Assembly (NCBI RefSeq): GCF_000753795.1
Contig: NZ_JPEO01000005.1
Span: forward strand, 62,001-126,000
Reading direction: 5' to 3'
DNA from: Shewanella mangrovi
Lineage (GTDB): Bacteria; Pseudomonadota; Gammaproteobacteria; Enterobacterales; Shewanellaceae
DNA length: 64,000 nucleotides
Shown here: positions 27,133 through 35,200 of the stretch, in pieces
Layout of the letters: each line of letters starts with the position of its first letter
How positions within the stretch are numbered: the first letter of the stretch is position 1
The notes under the pieces: generated by a model
What the model was told of the DNA's origin: nothing
What the model saw: the letters and a program-made list of their open reading frames with translations, nothing else
Databases searched by the model: none
Made by a program: the position numbers and the translations under genes

Positions 27133-28250
27133 TGAAGCTTATTAACCCCTCCTCCAACGCCGCGCTGCAGGTCCGTATTGACCAACAGCAGGGCATTCCG
27201 CTACGGGCCGAATTTCGCTGTGCAGCGGGTGAGTTATTGGCGGTAGTGGGGCCATCGGGCGGTGGCAAAACCACACTACTGCGTATGATCGCTGGGTTAT
27301 CCACACCGCAAAGCGGTGAGATCCGCTGCGGTGAACAGATCTGGTACAACGAACAGCAGTGCTTAACGCCGCAACAACGTCACTTAGGTTATGTGCCGCA
27401 GCACTTCGGCTTGTTTCCCCATCTCAACGCTGAGGCCAATGTGATGGCCGCGTTGGATCATCTACCTAAGGCTGAGCGGCGCGCACAAGCGCGGGATTGG
27501 CTACGACGGGTTAATCTCGACGGATTTCCTGAGCGCCTGCCACATCAACTTTCGGGTGGACAAAAGCAACGGGTAGCATTGGCGCGTGCGTTGGCGCGTA
27601 ATCCACAAGTGTTATTGTTGGATGAACCCTTTTCCGCAGTGGATCGTGGTACCCGTGAGCGTCTCTACGTGGAACTGGCACAGTTAAAAGCCAAGCTCAA
27701 TATCCCAGTGATTATGGTGACCCACGATATTAATGAAGCGGTACTCTTGGCTGATCGCGTGGTGCTAATTAGTCAGGGTGCTATGTTGCAGCAAGGCGAA
27801 CCATTAGCTGTGATGGCGAAACCGCACAATGAGCTGGTCGCCCGTCATATGGGCCTGCGAAATATCTTTGATGCAAGGGTTGTCGCGCTTGAAAGCAACG
27901 AACAACTTGCGTGGTTGCAGTTTGGTGAGCAACGCATCGCCTGCGAAAATCCCGGACATCTGCAATTAGGTATGCAGCTGCGTTGGGTTATCCCCAATCA
28001 GGGCGTGCGCTTTAACTCCATCAGCCAGGGGCGTCTTCCTCGAAGTTTCAATAAGTTACAAGTGACCATCGAATCGATGTTGGTGATGGGCGATCTGGTG
28101 CGGATTGCCACCTCGGTGGCTGGGGTTGAGCATCCGTTGCAAGCCGAAGTATCACTTAATTTGGCGCAAAAGCTTGGCTTCCATGAAGGCATGCAGACCG
28201 AAGTTGCGCTCAAGTCCGACATGATCCATCTCTTCCGCCATCGTGCTTAG
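27132..28250 (+). CDS. modC: Molybdate ABC transporter ATPase ModC
   Basis: 372 residues. Walker [10 protein letters not shown], signature LSGGQKQR, Walker [13 protein letters not shown] and the switch His in VTHD are intact. The C-terminal part (about 300-370) is a Mop/TOBE-like domain that binds molybdate and can inhibit transport. It is the last gene of the moa-mod operon; I see no strong intrinsic terminator just after it. No modE homologue is in the window, so the riboswitch is the visible control. Confidence 0.95.
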   Translation: MKLINPSSNAALQVRIDQQQGIPLRAEFRCAAGELLAVVGPSGGGKTTLLRMIAGLSTPQSGEIRCGEQIWYNEQQCLTPQQRHLGYVPQHFGLFPHLNAEANVMAALDHLPKAERRAQARDWLRRVNLDGFPERLPHQLSGGQKQRVALARALARNPQVLLLDEPFSAVDRGTRERLYVELAQLKAKLNIPVIMVTHDINEAVLLADRVVLISQGAMLQQGEPLAVMAKPHNELVARHMGLRNIFDARVVALESNEQLAWLQFGEQRIACENPGHLQLGMQLRWVIPNQGVRFNSISQGRLPRSFNKLQVTIESMLVMGDLVRIATSVAGVEHPLQAEVSLNLAQKLGFHEGMQTEVALKSDMIHLFRHRA

Positions 28251-28509
28251 CGCGGTTTCAGCCGCTCCAGTTCAGCATTTAATGACTACTTTTAAGTGCA
28301 GCTCTTTGATGATCAAAACTTAATCTTGCTTCCATGCTGCTTTAAAGCTGACTTAGTTATACTGCCGTTAACGACTAAACACGTCGCTGTGAGTAGCTAG
28401 GATCAATAAACAAATAAGTGATCTTTAGCTTATTGGTTAGTATGGCTTAATTAAAAGCCGCTGCCGTCAGAAGCTTAATGCTCATGGTAACAGTGAAAAC
28501 GGAGGCAGC

Positions 28510-29028
28510 ATGAGGTGGTTTTTGGCTGCACTGAGTCTGATCTCGGTGACCGCATTGGCAGCGCCTTCCTATTGGCAGCAGTTAGATAACGGCAAATTGG
28601 TGGCACCGCGTCGCTTGATTGCCAAGGTGGAGCAGCAGTTCCCCGGCGTCATCACCTGCTTTCATGTGGCTGAGGATGCCAGCAGTTGGCAGTACGATAT
28701 TAGTCTGGTGGAGCCTATCACCAGTATTCGTCACCAGTTAGTGTTCAGTGGTAGCAATGGTCAGTTGTTGCATCAACAAGACCAAAAACTTGCTAGCAAT
28801 GATGATAGCTTGCTGCTGGCCAAACACTTGCTAAATAAACAGCTGAGTATGAGTAACGTGCTCAATAACGCACTGCGCAAAAACAACGGCAAGTTGCAGT
28901 CTGCCCAGTTGGATCGTGATCTTGGTATAAGCTACTTGGAACTGCGAGTGATAGACGCTGCCGGTAGCCATCGTTTGGCTTATGATATTGACCATCGGCG
29001 ACAGATGCCGCTGTTAAAACGGGATTGA
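28510..29028 (+). CDS. Periplasmic PepSY-like protein upstream of a two-component system
   Basis: 172 residues with the signal peptide MRWFLAALSLISVTALAAP. Repeated PepSY-like patterns (APRRLIAKVEQQFPGVITCFHV and LDRDLGISYLELRVIDAAG) suggest a periplasmic sensor or inhibitor domain. GGAGG precedes the ATG. It is followed 3 bases later by a response regulator and then its kinase, so it probably modulates this system. The signal is unknown. Confidence 0.75.
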   Translation: MRWFLAALSLISVTALAAPSYWQQLDNGKLVAPRRLIAKVEQQFPGVITCFHVAEDASSWQYDISLVEPITSIRHQLVFSGSNGQLLHQQDQKLASNDDSLLLAKHLLNKQLSMSNVLNNALRKNNGKLQSAQLDRDLGISYLELRVIDAAGSHRLAYDIDHRRQMPLLKRD

Positions 29029-29031
29029 TGG

Positions 29032-29709
29032 ATGAAAATCTTACTTGTAGAAGACGACAACACCACCCTTGAATATATCGCTAAGGGCTTTCAGGAACAG
29101 GGCTATAGCCTAGAGACCGCCACTGATGGTCAGAATGGGTTAGTGATTGCCACCAGTGGTAACTTTGACCTGATCATTCTCGACCGCATGTTGCCGCAGC
29201 TGGATGGGCTGAAATTATTGGCCGCGCTGCGGGCGACGGGCAATCAAACACCGGTGTTGATCCTGTCAGCGCTGAGTCATGTGGATGAGCGCGTAAAAGG
29301 CCTGCGTGCTGGTGGCGACGATTACATGACCAAGCCATTCGCTTTTTCTGAGCTGTTGGTGCGCGCAGAAAAGCTGATGCAACGTGGTGGCAGTGTCCCG
29401 ACTAAAACCGATATGCAGGTTGGCCCACTGAGTATGGAACTGCTGACCCGCTCAGTGACCCTTGATGGACAAGAACTGCTGCTGCAACCGAAAGAATTCC
29501 TGTTGCTGAAATATCTGATGGAGCATGCCAATCAGGTGGTTAGCCGCACGCTGTTGTTTGAGGCAGTGTGGGACTATCACTTTGATCCACGTACTAACGT
29601 CATCGACGTACATATTGCTAAACTGCGCCGTAAGTTCGAAGAGTTGGGGCACGGAGATCTGATTGAAACGGTGCGAGGAGCAGGCTATCGCCTCAGAAAA
29701 GGCAATTAA
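29032..29709 (+). CDS. OmpR/PhoB-family response regulator
   Basis: 225 residues. In the receiver domain the phospho-acceptor is Asp51 (LIILDRMLPQLDG), with the acidic pair ED at 7-8 and the conserved Lys in DDYMTKPF. The winged-helix DNA-binding domain (about 125-225) has LLQPKEFLLLKYLMEHANQVVSR and RTNVIDVHIAKLRRK. Partner kinase is the next gene, whose start lies inside this one. Confidence 0.94.
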   Translation: MKILLVEDDNTTLEYIAKGFQEQGYSLETATDGQNGLVIATSGNFDLIILDRMLPQLDGLKLLAALRATGNQTPVLILSALSHVDERVKGLRAGGDDYMTKPFAFSELLVRAEKLMQRGGSVPTKTDMQVGPLSMELLTRSVTLDGQELLLQPKEFLLLKYLMEHANQVVSRTLLFEAVWDYHFDPRTNVIDVHIAKLRRKFEELGHGDLIETVRGAGYRLRKGN

Positions 29710-31021
29710 GCCTCATCAAAGTAGCGTATGGCGTATCACCATTATCTTTTCGCTGCTGGTGACCTTAATCATCGGCAGCTTATTGTATGTGGTCTATCGC
29801 CAACTGGCTGCCGAGCAGAAGCTGCAGGTAGAACAACACCTGATTTCCGAAGCGCAGCGCTATCAACAACTGGCGCTAACCGTTGACCGCCGCGCGTTTG
29901 CCGCGCAAATCCGCACCGCTGATTCCCGTACCGCGTTAATTGCCTGGCAGGCGGGGTTAGAGCTCCTTGGCTCACTCAGTATCATGCCGGAAGATATGCC
30001 GCTGTTACCGGAAACCAAAGAGTTTCCCATTCTCGTTGGTAGTAGCGAGAAAATTCATATTCTTACTGGTGGCATTGTTATCACCCGTTATGGGCCGATA
30101 CTGATTGCCACTCGCACCGATCAACTGGCGGCGTTGATCACTAAGTTTGTCAATGTGTCACTCACGGCAATGGCGCTGACCATTTTGCTGACCTTCGCCT
30201 TGGGCTATCTGTTTTCCAAAGGCTTGCTGCGGCGACTGGTGCAGTACAACCGCCTCAGTGAACGGATTGAACAGGGCTATTACAACACCCGTTTGCCCGT
30301 CAGCGAGCGTAACGATGAGTTTGATATGTTGGCTGGCCAGTTTAACCGGGTATTAGATTCGCTCGAACATAACCTGCATGCGGTACGCGGCGTGACGGAT
30401 AACATCGCCCACGATATGCGCACCCCGCTGTCGCATCTACGCATTGGTGTCGAGCAACTGCCGTATCAGCCGGCAGAGCAATTGGCCGAGCGCTGCGGTG
30501 AACTGACCGATGAGCTCGATCATTGCTTGGCGACCTTTAATGCTATGTTGGCGTTAACTCGTATTGAGGAAGGCCAGCAAGATCTGGAACTGGCGCCAGT
30601 ACGTTTACAAGAGCTGTGCGACGATCTGCTCGAAATGGCCGAAGCCTTGGCGGAAGAGAAACAACAGCAGTTGACACTGGAAACCAGTGAAGATTGTGTA
30701 ATATCAGGCGACAAACACCTTCTTTTTCAAGCTTTGTTTAATCTGGTTGATAATGCCATCAAGTATGCTGGCGAAGGTGCTAGCATCAGCATTCGCCAGC
30801 AATATAACGTTATCACTATCGCGGATAATGGCCCCGGTATTCCGAGTGATGCTCGTGAACGGGTATTTGAACGTTTGGTGCGACTCGACCCCAGCCGCCA
30901 TGAACAGGGCAGTGGTCTTGGGCTTTCAATGGTAAAAGCGATATTATCGCGCCATCACGCCACTATCGACCTGAGTGACAACCAGCCAGGCCTGTTGGTA
31001 ACCCTGACGTTTAAACTTTAA
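29663..31021 (+). CDS. Sensor histidine kinase
   Basis: 452 residues. The start is a TTG at 29663, supported by GGAG 6 bases upstream, and overlaps the response-regulator gene by 47 bases. Two membrane segments (about 22-44 and 165-185) flank a periplasmic domain of about 120 residues. HAMP follows, then the HisKA box NIAHDMRTPLSHLR with the phospho-His, N box NLVDNAIKYA, G1 DNGPGIP and G2 GSGLGLSMV. It should phosphorylate the upstream regulator in response to an envelope signal, perhaps through the PepSY protein. Confidence 0.9.
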   Translation: MKRCEEQAIASEKAIKPHQSSVWRITIIFSLLVTLIIGSLLYVVYRQLAAEQKLQVEQHLISEAQRYQQLALTVDRRAFAAQIRTADSRTALIAWQAGLELLGSLSIMPEDMPLLPETKEFPILVGSSEKIHILTGGIVITRYGPILIATRTDQLAALITKFVNVSLTAMALTILLTFALGYLFSKGLLRRLVQYNRLSERIEQGYYNTRLPVSERNDEFDMLAGQFNRVLDSLEHNLHAVRGVTDNIAHDMRTPLSHLRIGVEQLPYQPAEQLAERCGELTDELDHCLATFNAMLALTRIEEGQQDLELAPVRLQELCDDLLEMAEALAEEKQQQLTLETSEDCVISGDKHLLFQALFNLVDNAIKYAGEGASISIRQQYNVITIADNGPGIPSDARERVFERLVRLDPSRHEQGSGLGLSMVKAILSRHHATIDLSDNQPGLLVTLTFKL

Positions 31022-31029
31022 TAAGCACC

Positions 31030-31719
31030 ATGACTCAAGCCAATTACCGCATTATTGCCAGCGAAACCGATTTTATCGTGGTGGACAAAGCGCCCGGCGT
31101 TCACTTTCACAGTCAGGACGGCAGTGCTGGCCTAGTGGCGCAGCTGGAACAGGATCTCGATACCAAGCTCTATTCTGTGCATCGACTTGACACTATGACC
31201 TCGGGTTTGATTATTCTGGCGCGCAGTTCTACGGCTGCGGCCGCGTTTACCGAGTTGTTTACTGAACATAGGGTGCAGAAGTTCTATCTGGCACTCGCCA
31301 GCGGTAAGCCGAAAAAGAAACAAGGTTGGGTCATCGGCGATATGGCCAAATCGCGGCGCGGTATGTATAAGCTGCTGCGCACCACCGACAATCCGGCGAT
31401 TACGCAATTTTTTAGTCAATCGGTCGCGCCCGGATTACGGTTGTATCTGTTGAAGCCGCTGAGTGGCAAAACACATCAACTGCGGGTGGCGTTAAATAGC
31501 ATTGGCGTGCCGATTCTGGGTGATCCACTTTATGGGCCTGCCGACGCTGAGGCAGACCGTGGTTATCTACATGCCTACGCACTGCAGTTTACTTGGCAAG
31601 GGCAAAACTTTGATTATCGCTGCCCACCGAGCATCGGTGAGCAGTTCAACAGCACCGCAGTCACACAGCAACTGCTTACGTGGCAACAACCTGCCGAGCT
31701 AAACTGGCCACAACGTTAA
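31030..31719 (+). CDS. RluA-family pseudouridine synthase
   Basis: 229 residues. The catalytic Asp54 is in HRLDTMTSGLIILAR, the RluA signature. The C-terminal blocks KTHQLRVALNSIGVPILGDPLYG and YLHAYALQF are also typical. There is no S4 domain and the protein is short, which fits the small RluA-like group whose targets (rRNA or tRNA) are usually undefined. It starts 8 bases after the kinase stop, so it may be co-transcribed with the two-component genes. Confidence 0.9.
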   Translation: MTQANYRIIASETDFIVVDKAPGVHFHSQDGSAGLVAQLEQDLDTKLYSVHRLDTMTSGLIILARSSTAAAAFTELFTEHRVQKFYLALASGKPKKKQGWVIGDMAKSRRGMYKLLRTTDNPAITQFFSQSVAPGLRLYLLKPLSGKTHQLRVALNSIGVPILGDPLYGPADAEADRGYLHAYALQFTWQGQNFDYRCPPSIGEQFNSTAVTQQLLTWQQPAELNWPQR

Positions 31720-31752
31720 TCTTGCGGATTTATTGCTAACTGAAAACTGACA

Positions 31753-31782
31753 AGCCCAGACTACTGCATCATGGTCTGGGCT
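31753..31782. terminator. Bidirectional-type hairpin between convergent genes
   Basis: AGCCCAGAC (31753-31761) pairs with GTCTGGGCT (31774-31782). It lies between the convergent stops of the pseudouridine synthase and MetE-like genes. T-runs are short, so the strength is uncertain. Confidence 0.65.
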
Positions 31783-31797
31783 GCTGAAATCGCTAAA

Positions 31798-32934
31798 TCA
31801 GGCGTCCTGCCATACTTCTGCGGCAATTTCGTTAATCAAACGGATCTTTTGCCACTGTTCATCAATACTGAGCTTATTGCCTTCTTCGGTCGAGGCGAAA
31901 CCACATTGTGGGCTAAGGCATAGACTTTCCAGCGGCACATATTGGGTTGCTTCCTCAATGCGTGCCTTGATTTGTGCTTTGTCTTCCAGCTGTGGAAATT
32001 TCGAGGTCACTAACCCCAGCACAATGCGACTTCCGTTGTTGGCCCAATGGCGCAGCGGCGCAAAGTCACCTGAGCGGTCATTGTCATATTCCAAAAAGAA
32101 GCCGTCATAGTTGCTGGCAAACAGTTGCTTAGCGATTGGTTCATAGCCGCCGGAGAACAACCATGACGACGCATGGTTACCACGGCAGATATGGGTGGTA
32201 ATGGTCATATCGGCAGGCTTATCGGCCAATGCGCCGTTGATAATTTCGGCGCAGATCTGCGCAATGGCATCGGCATCAATACCTTTTGCTTGCAGCGACT
32301 CGCGCTTACTCGCGTCAGCCAAAAACGCCCAGTTGGTATCATCAAACTGCAGGTAACGGCAGCCCGCCGCATAAAACGCCTGTACCGCAGCGTGATAAGT
32401 CGCGGCCAAATCCTGATAAAAATCATCTAGGTTAGGGTAGACACTTAACAGCTGACTGCTGTCATCATTGGCCAACAACTCCTGCCGCAAAATCATGGTC
32501 GGGGCTGGAATGGTCGCCTTGGCGACGAGCTCAGCATCGGCATCCGCCAACTGTTTTAAGAAAGCGAAGTGCGCCAGAAATGGATGTTCGCTGTTAAAGC
32601 TAATTTTACCCGTGACGCGAATATTGTAAGAGGGCGCCGCCTTACCATGAAACTTCTGGTTATAACCTTGCTGCGGCACATAGCCCTCAACGCCGTTGAG
32701 GTTTTCTAAAAAATCGATATGCCAGAAGCCACGGCGAAACTCGCCATCGGTCACCACCTTTAAGCCTGCGGCTTTTTGTTGAGCCACCAGTTCGGTAATG
32801 GCGCGATCTTCAATGGCGGTTAAGGCCGCTTGGTCGATTTGCTTAGCGGCAAAATCACGGCGAGCCTGATGCAAGTAGTCCGGACGTAAGTAACTACCGA
32901 CGACGTCGCTACGAAATGGGGTGTGATGTGCCAT
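31798..32934 (-). CDS. MetE-like (cobalamin-independent methionine synthase C-terminal) methyltransferase
   Basis: 378 residues, half the size of full MetE and like the YxjG/YxjH or core-MetE group. FRSDVVGSYLRP near the start, VVTDGEFRRGFWHIDF, YLQFDDTNWAFL, the zinc-ligand region THICRGNH, and LSPQCGFASTEEGN with the second zinc Cys are all present, so a thiol methyl transfer centre is intact. The methyl donor and the role (methionine synthesis or recycling of another S-methyl compound) cannot be told from sequence. It is monocistronic. Confidence 0.85.
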   Translation of the reverse strand: MAHHTPFRSDVVGSYLRPDYLHQARRDFAAKQIDQAALTAIEDRAITELVAQQKAAGLKVVTDGEFRRGFWHIDFLENLNGVEGYVPQQGYNQKFHGKAAPSYNIRVTGKISFNSEHPFLAHFAFLKQLADADAELVAKATIPAPTMILRQELLANDDSSQLLSVYPNLDDFYQDLAATYHAAVQAFYAAGCRYLQFDDTNWAFLADASKRESLQAKGIDADAIAQICAEIINGALADKPADMTITTHICRGNHASSWLFSGGYEPIAKQLFASNYDGFFLEYDNDRSGDFAPLRHWANNGSRIVLGLVTSKFPQLEDKAQIKARIEEATQYVPLESLCLSPQCGFASTEEGNKLSIDEQWQKIRLINEIAAEVWQDA

Positions 32935-33133
32935 GAAGCTTTCCTCTTACAACTCAATAGTGGAGATACAGCTATGATAATGGATGTCTAGACGGCTGTT
33001 AATTGGCTTTTGCTCACTTTTGCCTGAACAAAATTCATGGCGACTTGAATAACTTTCAAGTTGATAGAAGCTCATTAACGAATTTGAACGCCTTGTTAAA
33101 GGTGTGGATTGACTGCTGGGTAGATAATGGCGC

Positions 33134-33997
33134 TCAGGTAGGTCGCTTACTCAGCACAAACAGCGCGATGCCACCAAGAATCGCGGCAGACGCCAGCAGC
33201 AGGCGTAGCGTTATCGATTCGCCGAGCCAAATTAAGCCACCAAAAGCGGTAATCAGCGGCACACTGAGCTGCACCATCGCCGCAGTCGCAGGCGTTAAAG
33301 CGGGCAGTACCGAATACCACAGCGCATAACCTAAGCCCGACGCCAGCGCGCCAGATGCTATCGCATAGGTAATCCCTAGCTGGCTTGCCGGCTCGGACGT
33401 TGAAAAGAGCAAATACACGATCACAGCCAATGGCACCGCGCGGACAAAGTTGCCCGCAGTAGCGAGTAGCGGCCGTTTGATACCGCGCCCGAGTAACGAG
33501 TAAATGCCCCACGCAACCCCCGCAATCAACATCAATAACGCGCCCCCTAATGGCGGCGATGACACCCCCGGTAGTACCAGCCAGACTAAGCCGCCAATAG
33601 CGCATACTGTACCCAATGTTTGCCAGCGGTTAATCCGCTCGCCTGACCACAAGCCGTAACCAATCATGGTGATTTGCACTGCGCCGAATAGCAGTAAGGC
33701 GCCGCTGCCAGCGCTCAGGCTGTTGTATGCGAACGAAAACGCTACGGCATAACCGAATAATGCACTGGCCGACCACCAACTCCCGGCTAACCCATAGCGG
33801 CGGATTTGGCTGGTAGCCAGCAGCGCTAACATCAAGCCGCCAGCGGCGATGCGGATCAAGGTAAAACTGGCTGCACTGATACTGCCGCTTGCCAGCGCCT
33901 CGCGGCAAAACAGCGAATTGGCGGCGAACGCCAGCATGGTGATGGCAGTAACTGTGACTAAGCGTATGGCTGACAGTGGCGGCATAGAAATACTCAT
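33134..33997 (-). CDS. EamA/DMT-family transporter
   Basis: 287 residues with ten hydrophobic segments arranged as two EamA repeats (about 10-135 and 145-285). The second repeat ends in SVPLITAFGGLIWLGESITLRLLLASAAILGGIALF, typical of the drug/metabolite superfamily. The substrate is unknown. An internal ATG 12 bases in is an equally good start. It marks the left edge of an accessory segment: the next 4.9 kb lack ordinary core genes. Confidence 0.88.
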   Translation of the reverse strand: MSISMPPLSAIRLVTVTAITMLAFAANSLFCREALASGSISAASFTLIRIAAGGLMLALLATSQIRRYGLAGSWWSASALFGYAVAFSFAYNSLSAGSGALLLFGAVQITMIGYGLWSGERINRWQTLGTVCAIGGLVWLVLPGVSSPPLGGALLMLIAGVAWGIYSLLGRGIKRPLLATAGNFVRAVPLAVIVYLLFSTSEPASQLGITYAIASGALASGLGYALWYSVLPALTPATAAMVQLSVPLITAFGGLIWLGESITLRLLLASAAILGGIALFVLSKRPT

Positions 33998-34084
33998 TTT
34001 GGTGTTTGCTTTATCGCTATGCGATTGTTTTTATGGCTTGCAGCCATTTAAGCTGCTCTTGGCAAGATTTATCACTGCGTGATT

Positions 34085-34164
34085 GCAAACTTCGTTTGCG
34101 AAAGTCGTGGAACTACTCGCTCCACACCTGAGCCAAGGGACGATGCTCGTCCCTCGCCCCTTGG
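34085..34164. repeat. Structured non-coding element with successive hairpins
   Basis: Three stems lie in a row: GCAAAC-TTC-GTTTGC (34085-34099), GTGGA/TCCAC (34107-34111 with 34121-34125), and GGGACGA-TGC-TCGTCCC (34137-34153). The last is nested in CCAAGG/CCTTGG (34133-34138 with 34159-34164). No credible ORF covers 34000-34480 on either strand. The stretch up to about 34416 is GC-richer than the neighbouring cassette and looks like a repeat or mobile-element remnant. I cannot name it. Confidence 0.5.
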
Positions 34165-34416
34165 AACCCCGACGACGCCCCATGTCGCGAAACGCTACGG
34201 CGCTTCTGGTTTGCCATCTTCGCAAATCGCTCTGATTCATCATCCATGATTCACCATCGCTTCTCGATATCCATATCTCGATTGCTCAATGTCTGCCCAA
34301 CGCTCCTACGCAGCGCCGAAGGGAAATTGGTGTCGCCTGCAGTTGTGAGTAGGCTATGGACATTTCCGAGGTAAAGCCTTAACTCTAACTCGACATTTTC
34401 GGATAAAAATTTCTAT

Positions 34417-34487
34417 GGGTTAACGCCGCGCTCACCGGCAAGTTGGAGCGCAGCGTAAATTTGTCCGAGTGCAGTGCCTTGTTAGGG
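34417..34487 (-). other. attC-like recombination site (degenerate), cassette 2
   Basis: Read on the minus strand it runs from CCCTAAC (34487-34481) to GCGTTAACCC, with a central near-palindrome CGCTGCGCTC...GAGCGCGGCG and the TAACAAGGC start typical of integron attC sites. The R' box deviates from GTTRRRY by one base. The stop codon of the specificity-subunit gene (TAA, 34484-34482) lies inside the R'' box, the compact arrangement seen in integron cassettes. Confidence 0.6.
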
Positions 34488-35198
34488 CTGATTAATTATT
34501 TTTTTGGTGAAGTTATCCCACATTTTAGCTTCATCCTGCTCCAGCTTTATTCTTTCCGATTCAATCCTTGTTCGCTCTTCAGCAAGTTGATCAATATAAT
34601 CCTCTAGTTTTGCAATCGCTGATTTAGGAATTAAAAAGCGCCTCAAATCTTCTTCGGTAACAGCCGTTTGACCAGATGCGCCTGATTCGAACCTTTGAAA
34701 TTGAAGTTGTCCGATTGGAGAAGCCAAAAGAAAAACAAGAGCTTTTGGTGATATTCCCTGAGGCCTTAATATAGCTACATGACTATCGACGGTGTATTCA
34801 CCCTCCAATTCAAATAGTACTGGCTTTCCGATAGATGTACCTCCGTCCATAGTTAAAAGTACATCGTTGTTTTTTAATACTCTGCTTGGGCTCAAGCTAT
34901 TAAAATCTTCTTCGGATATATATCTACAGTCATCAACATTTATCGACATTTTCTGTATGCTGAGAGTGTTAATTACAGGAATTCCATCACCCTCTTGAAG
35001 ATAAACAGGTTGAGAGCCTTTAACCAATGGATCGGGCAGAAACTCGCCTAAAAAAACGGTCTCTTTGCTATTCAAATGAACATCCAGTTCAACAAATCTT
35101 TTTTCCGACTGCTTGCTATCGCATCGCAATGAATGAGATCGTGAAATATCAATCAAGCTTGATCGACCTACGATTGGGTATTTTTGTTTTTCAAACAT
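34482..35198 (-). CDS. Restriction-modification specificity (S) subunit, single-TRD type
   Basis: 238 residues from the ATG at 35198. This start is preceded by GGAGCTAAAT and sits 2 bases past the methylase stop; a TTG at 35210 is less likely. A single target-recognition domain (about 40-190, with LKNNDVLLTMDGGTSIGKPVLF and SGASGQTAVTEEDLRRFLIPK) is followed by a conserved helical spacer (IAKLEDYIDQLAEERTRIESERIKLEQ, in part). Full HsdS has two such halves, so this protein probably dimerises. It is AT-rich compared with the flanking chromosome. Confidence 0.8.
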   Translation of the reverse strand: MFEKQKYPIVGRSSLIDISRSHSLRCDSKQSEKRFVELDVHLNSKETVFLGEFLPDPLVKGSQPVYLQEGDGIPVINTLSIQKMSINVDDCRYISEEDFNSLSPSRVLKNNDVLLTMDGGTSIGKPVLFELEGEYTVDSHVAILRPQGISPKALVFLLASPIGQLQFQRFESGASGQTAVTEEDLRRFLIPKSAIAKLEDYIDQLAEERTRIESERIKLEQDEAKMWDNFTKKIINQP

Positions 35199-35200
35199 AT

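Noticed and set aside
34031-34243. 70-codon minus-strand frame in the hairpin-rich region
   Set aside because: It is composed over inverted repeats with no ribosome site or recognisable domain; a structural element is more likely.
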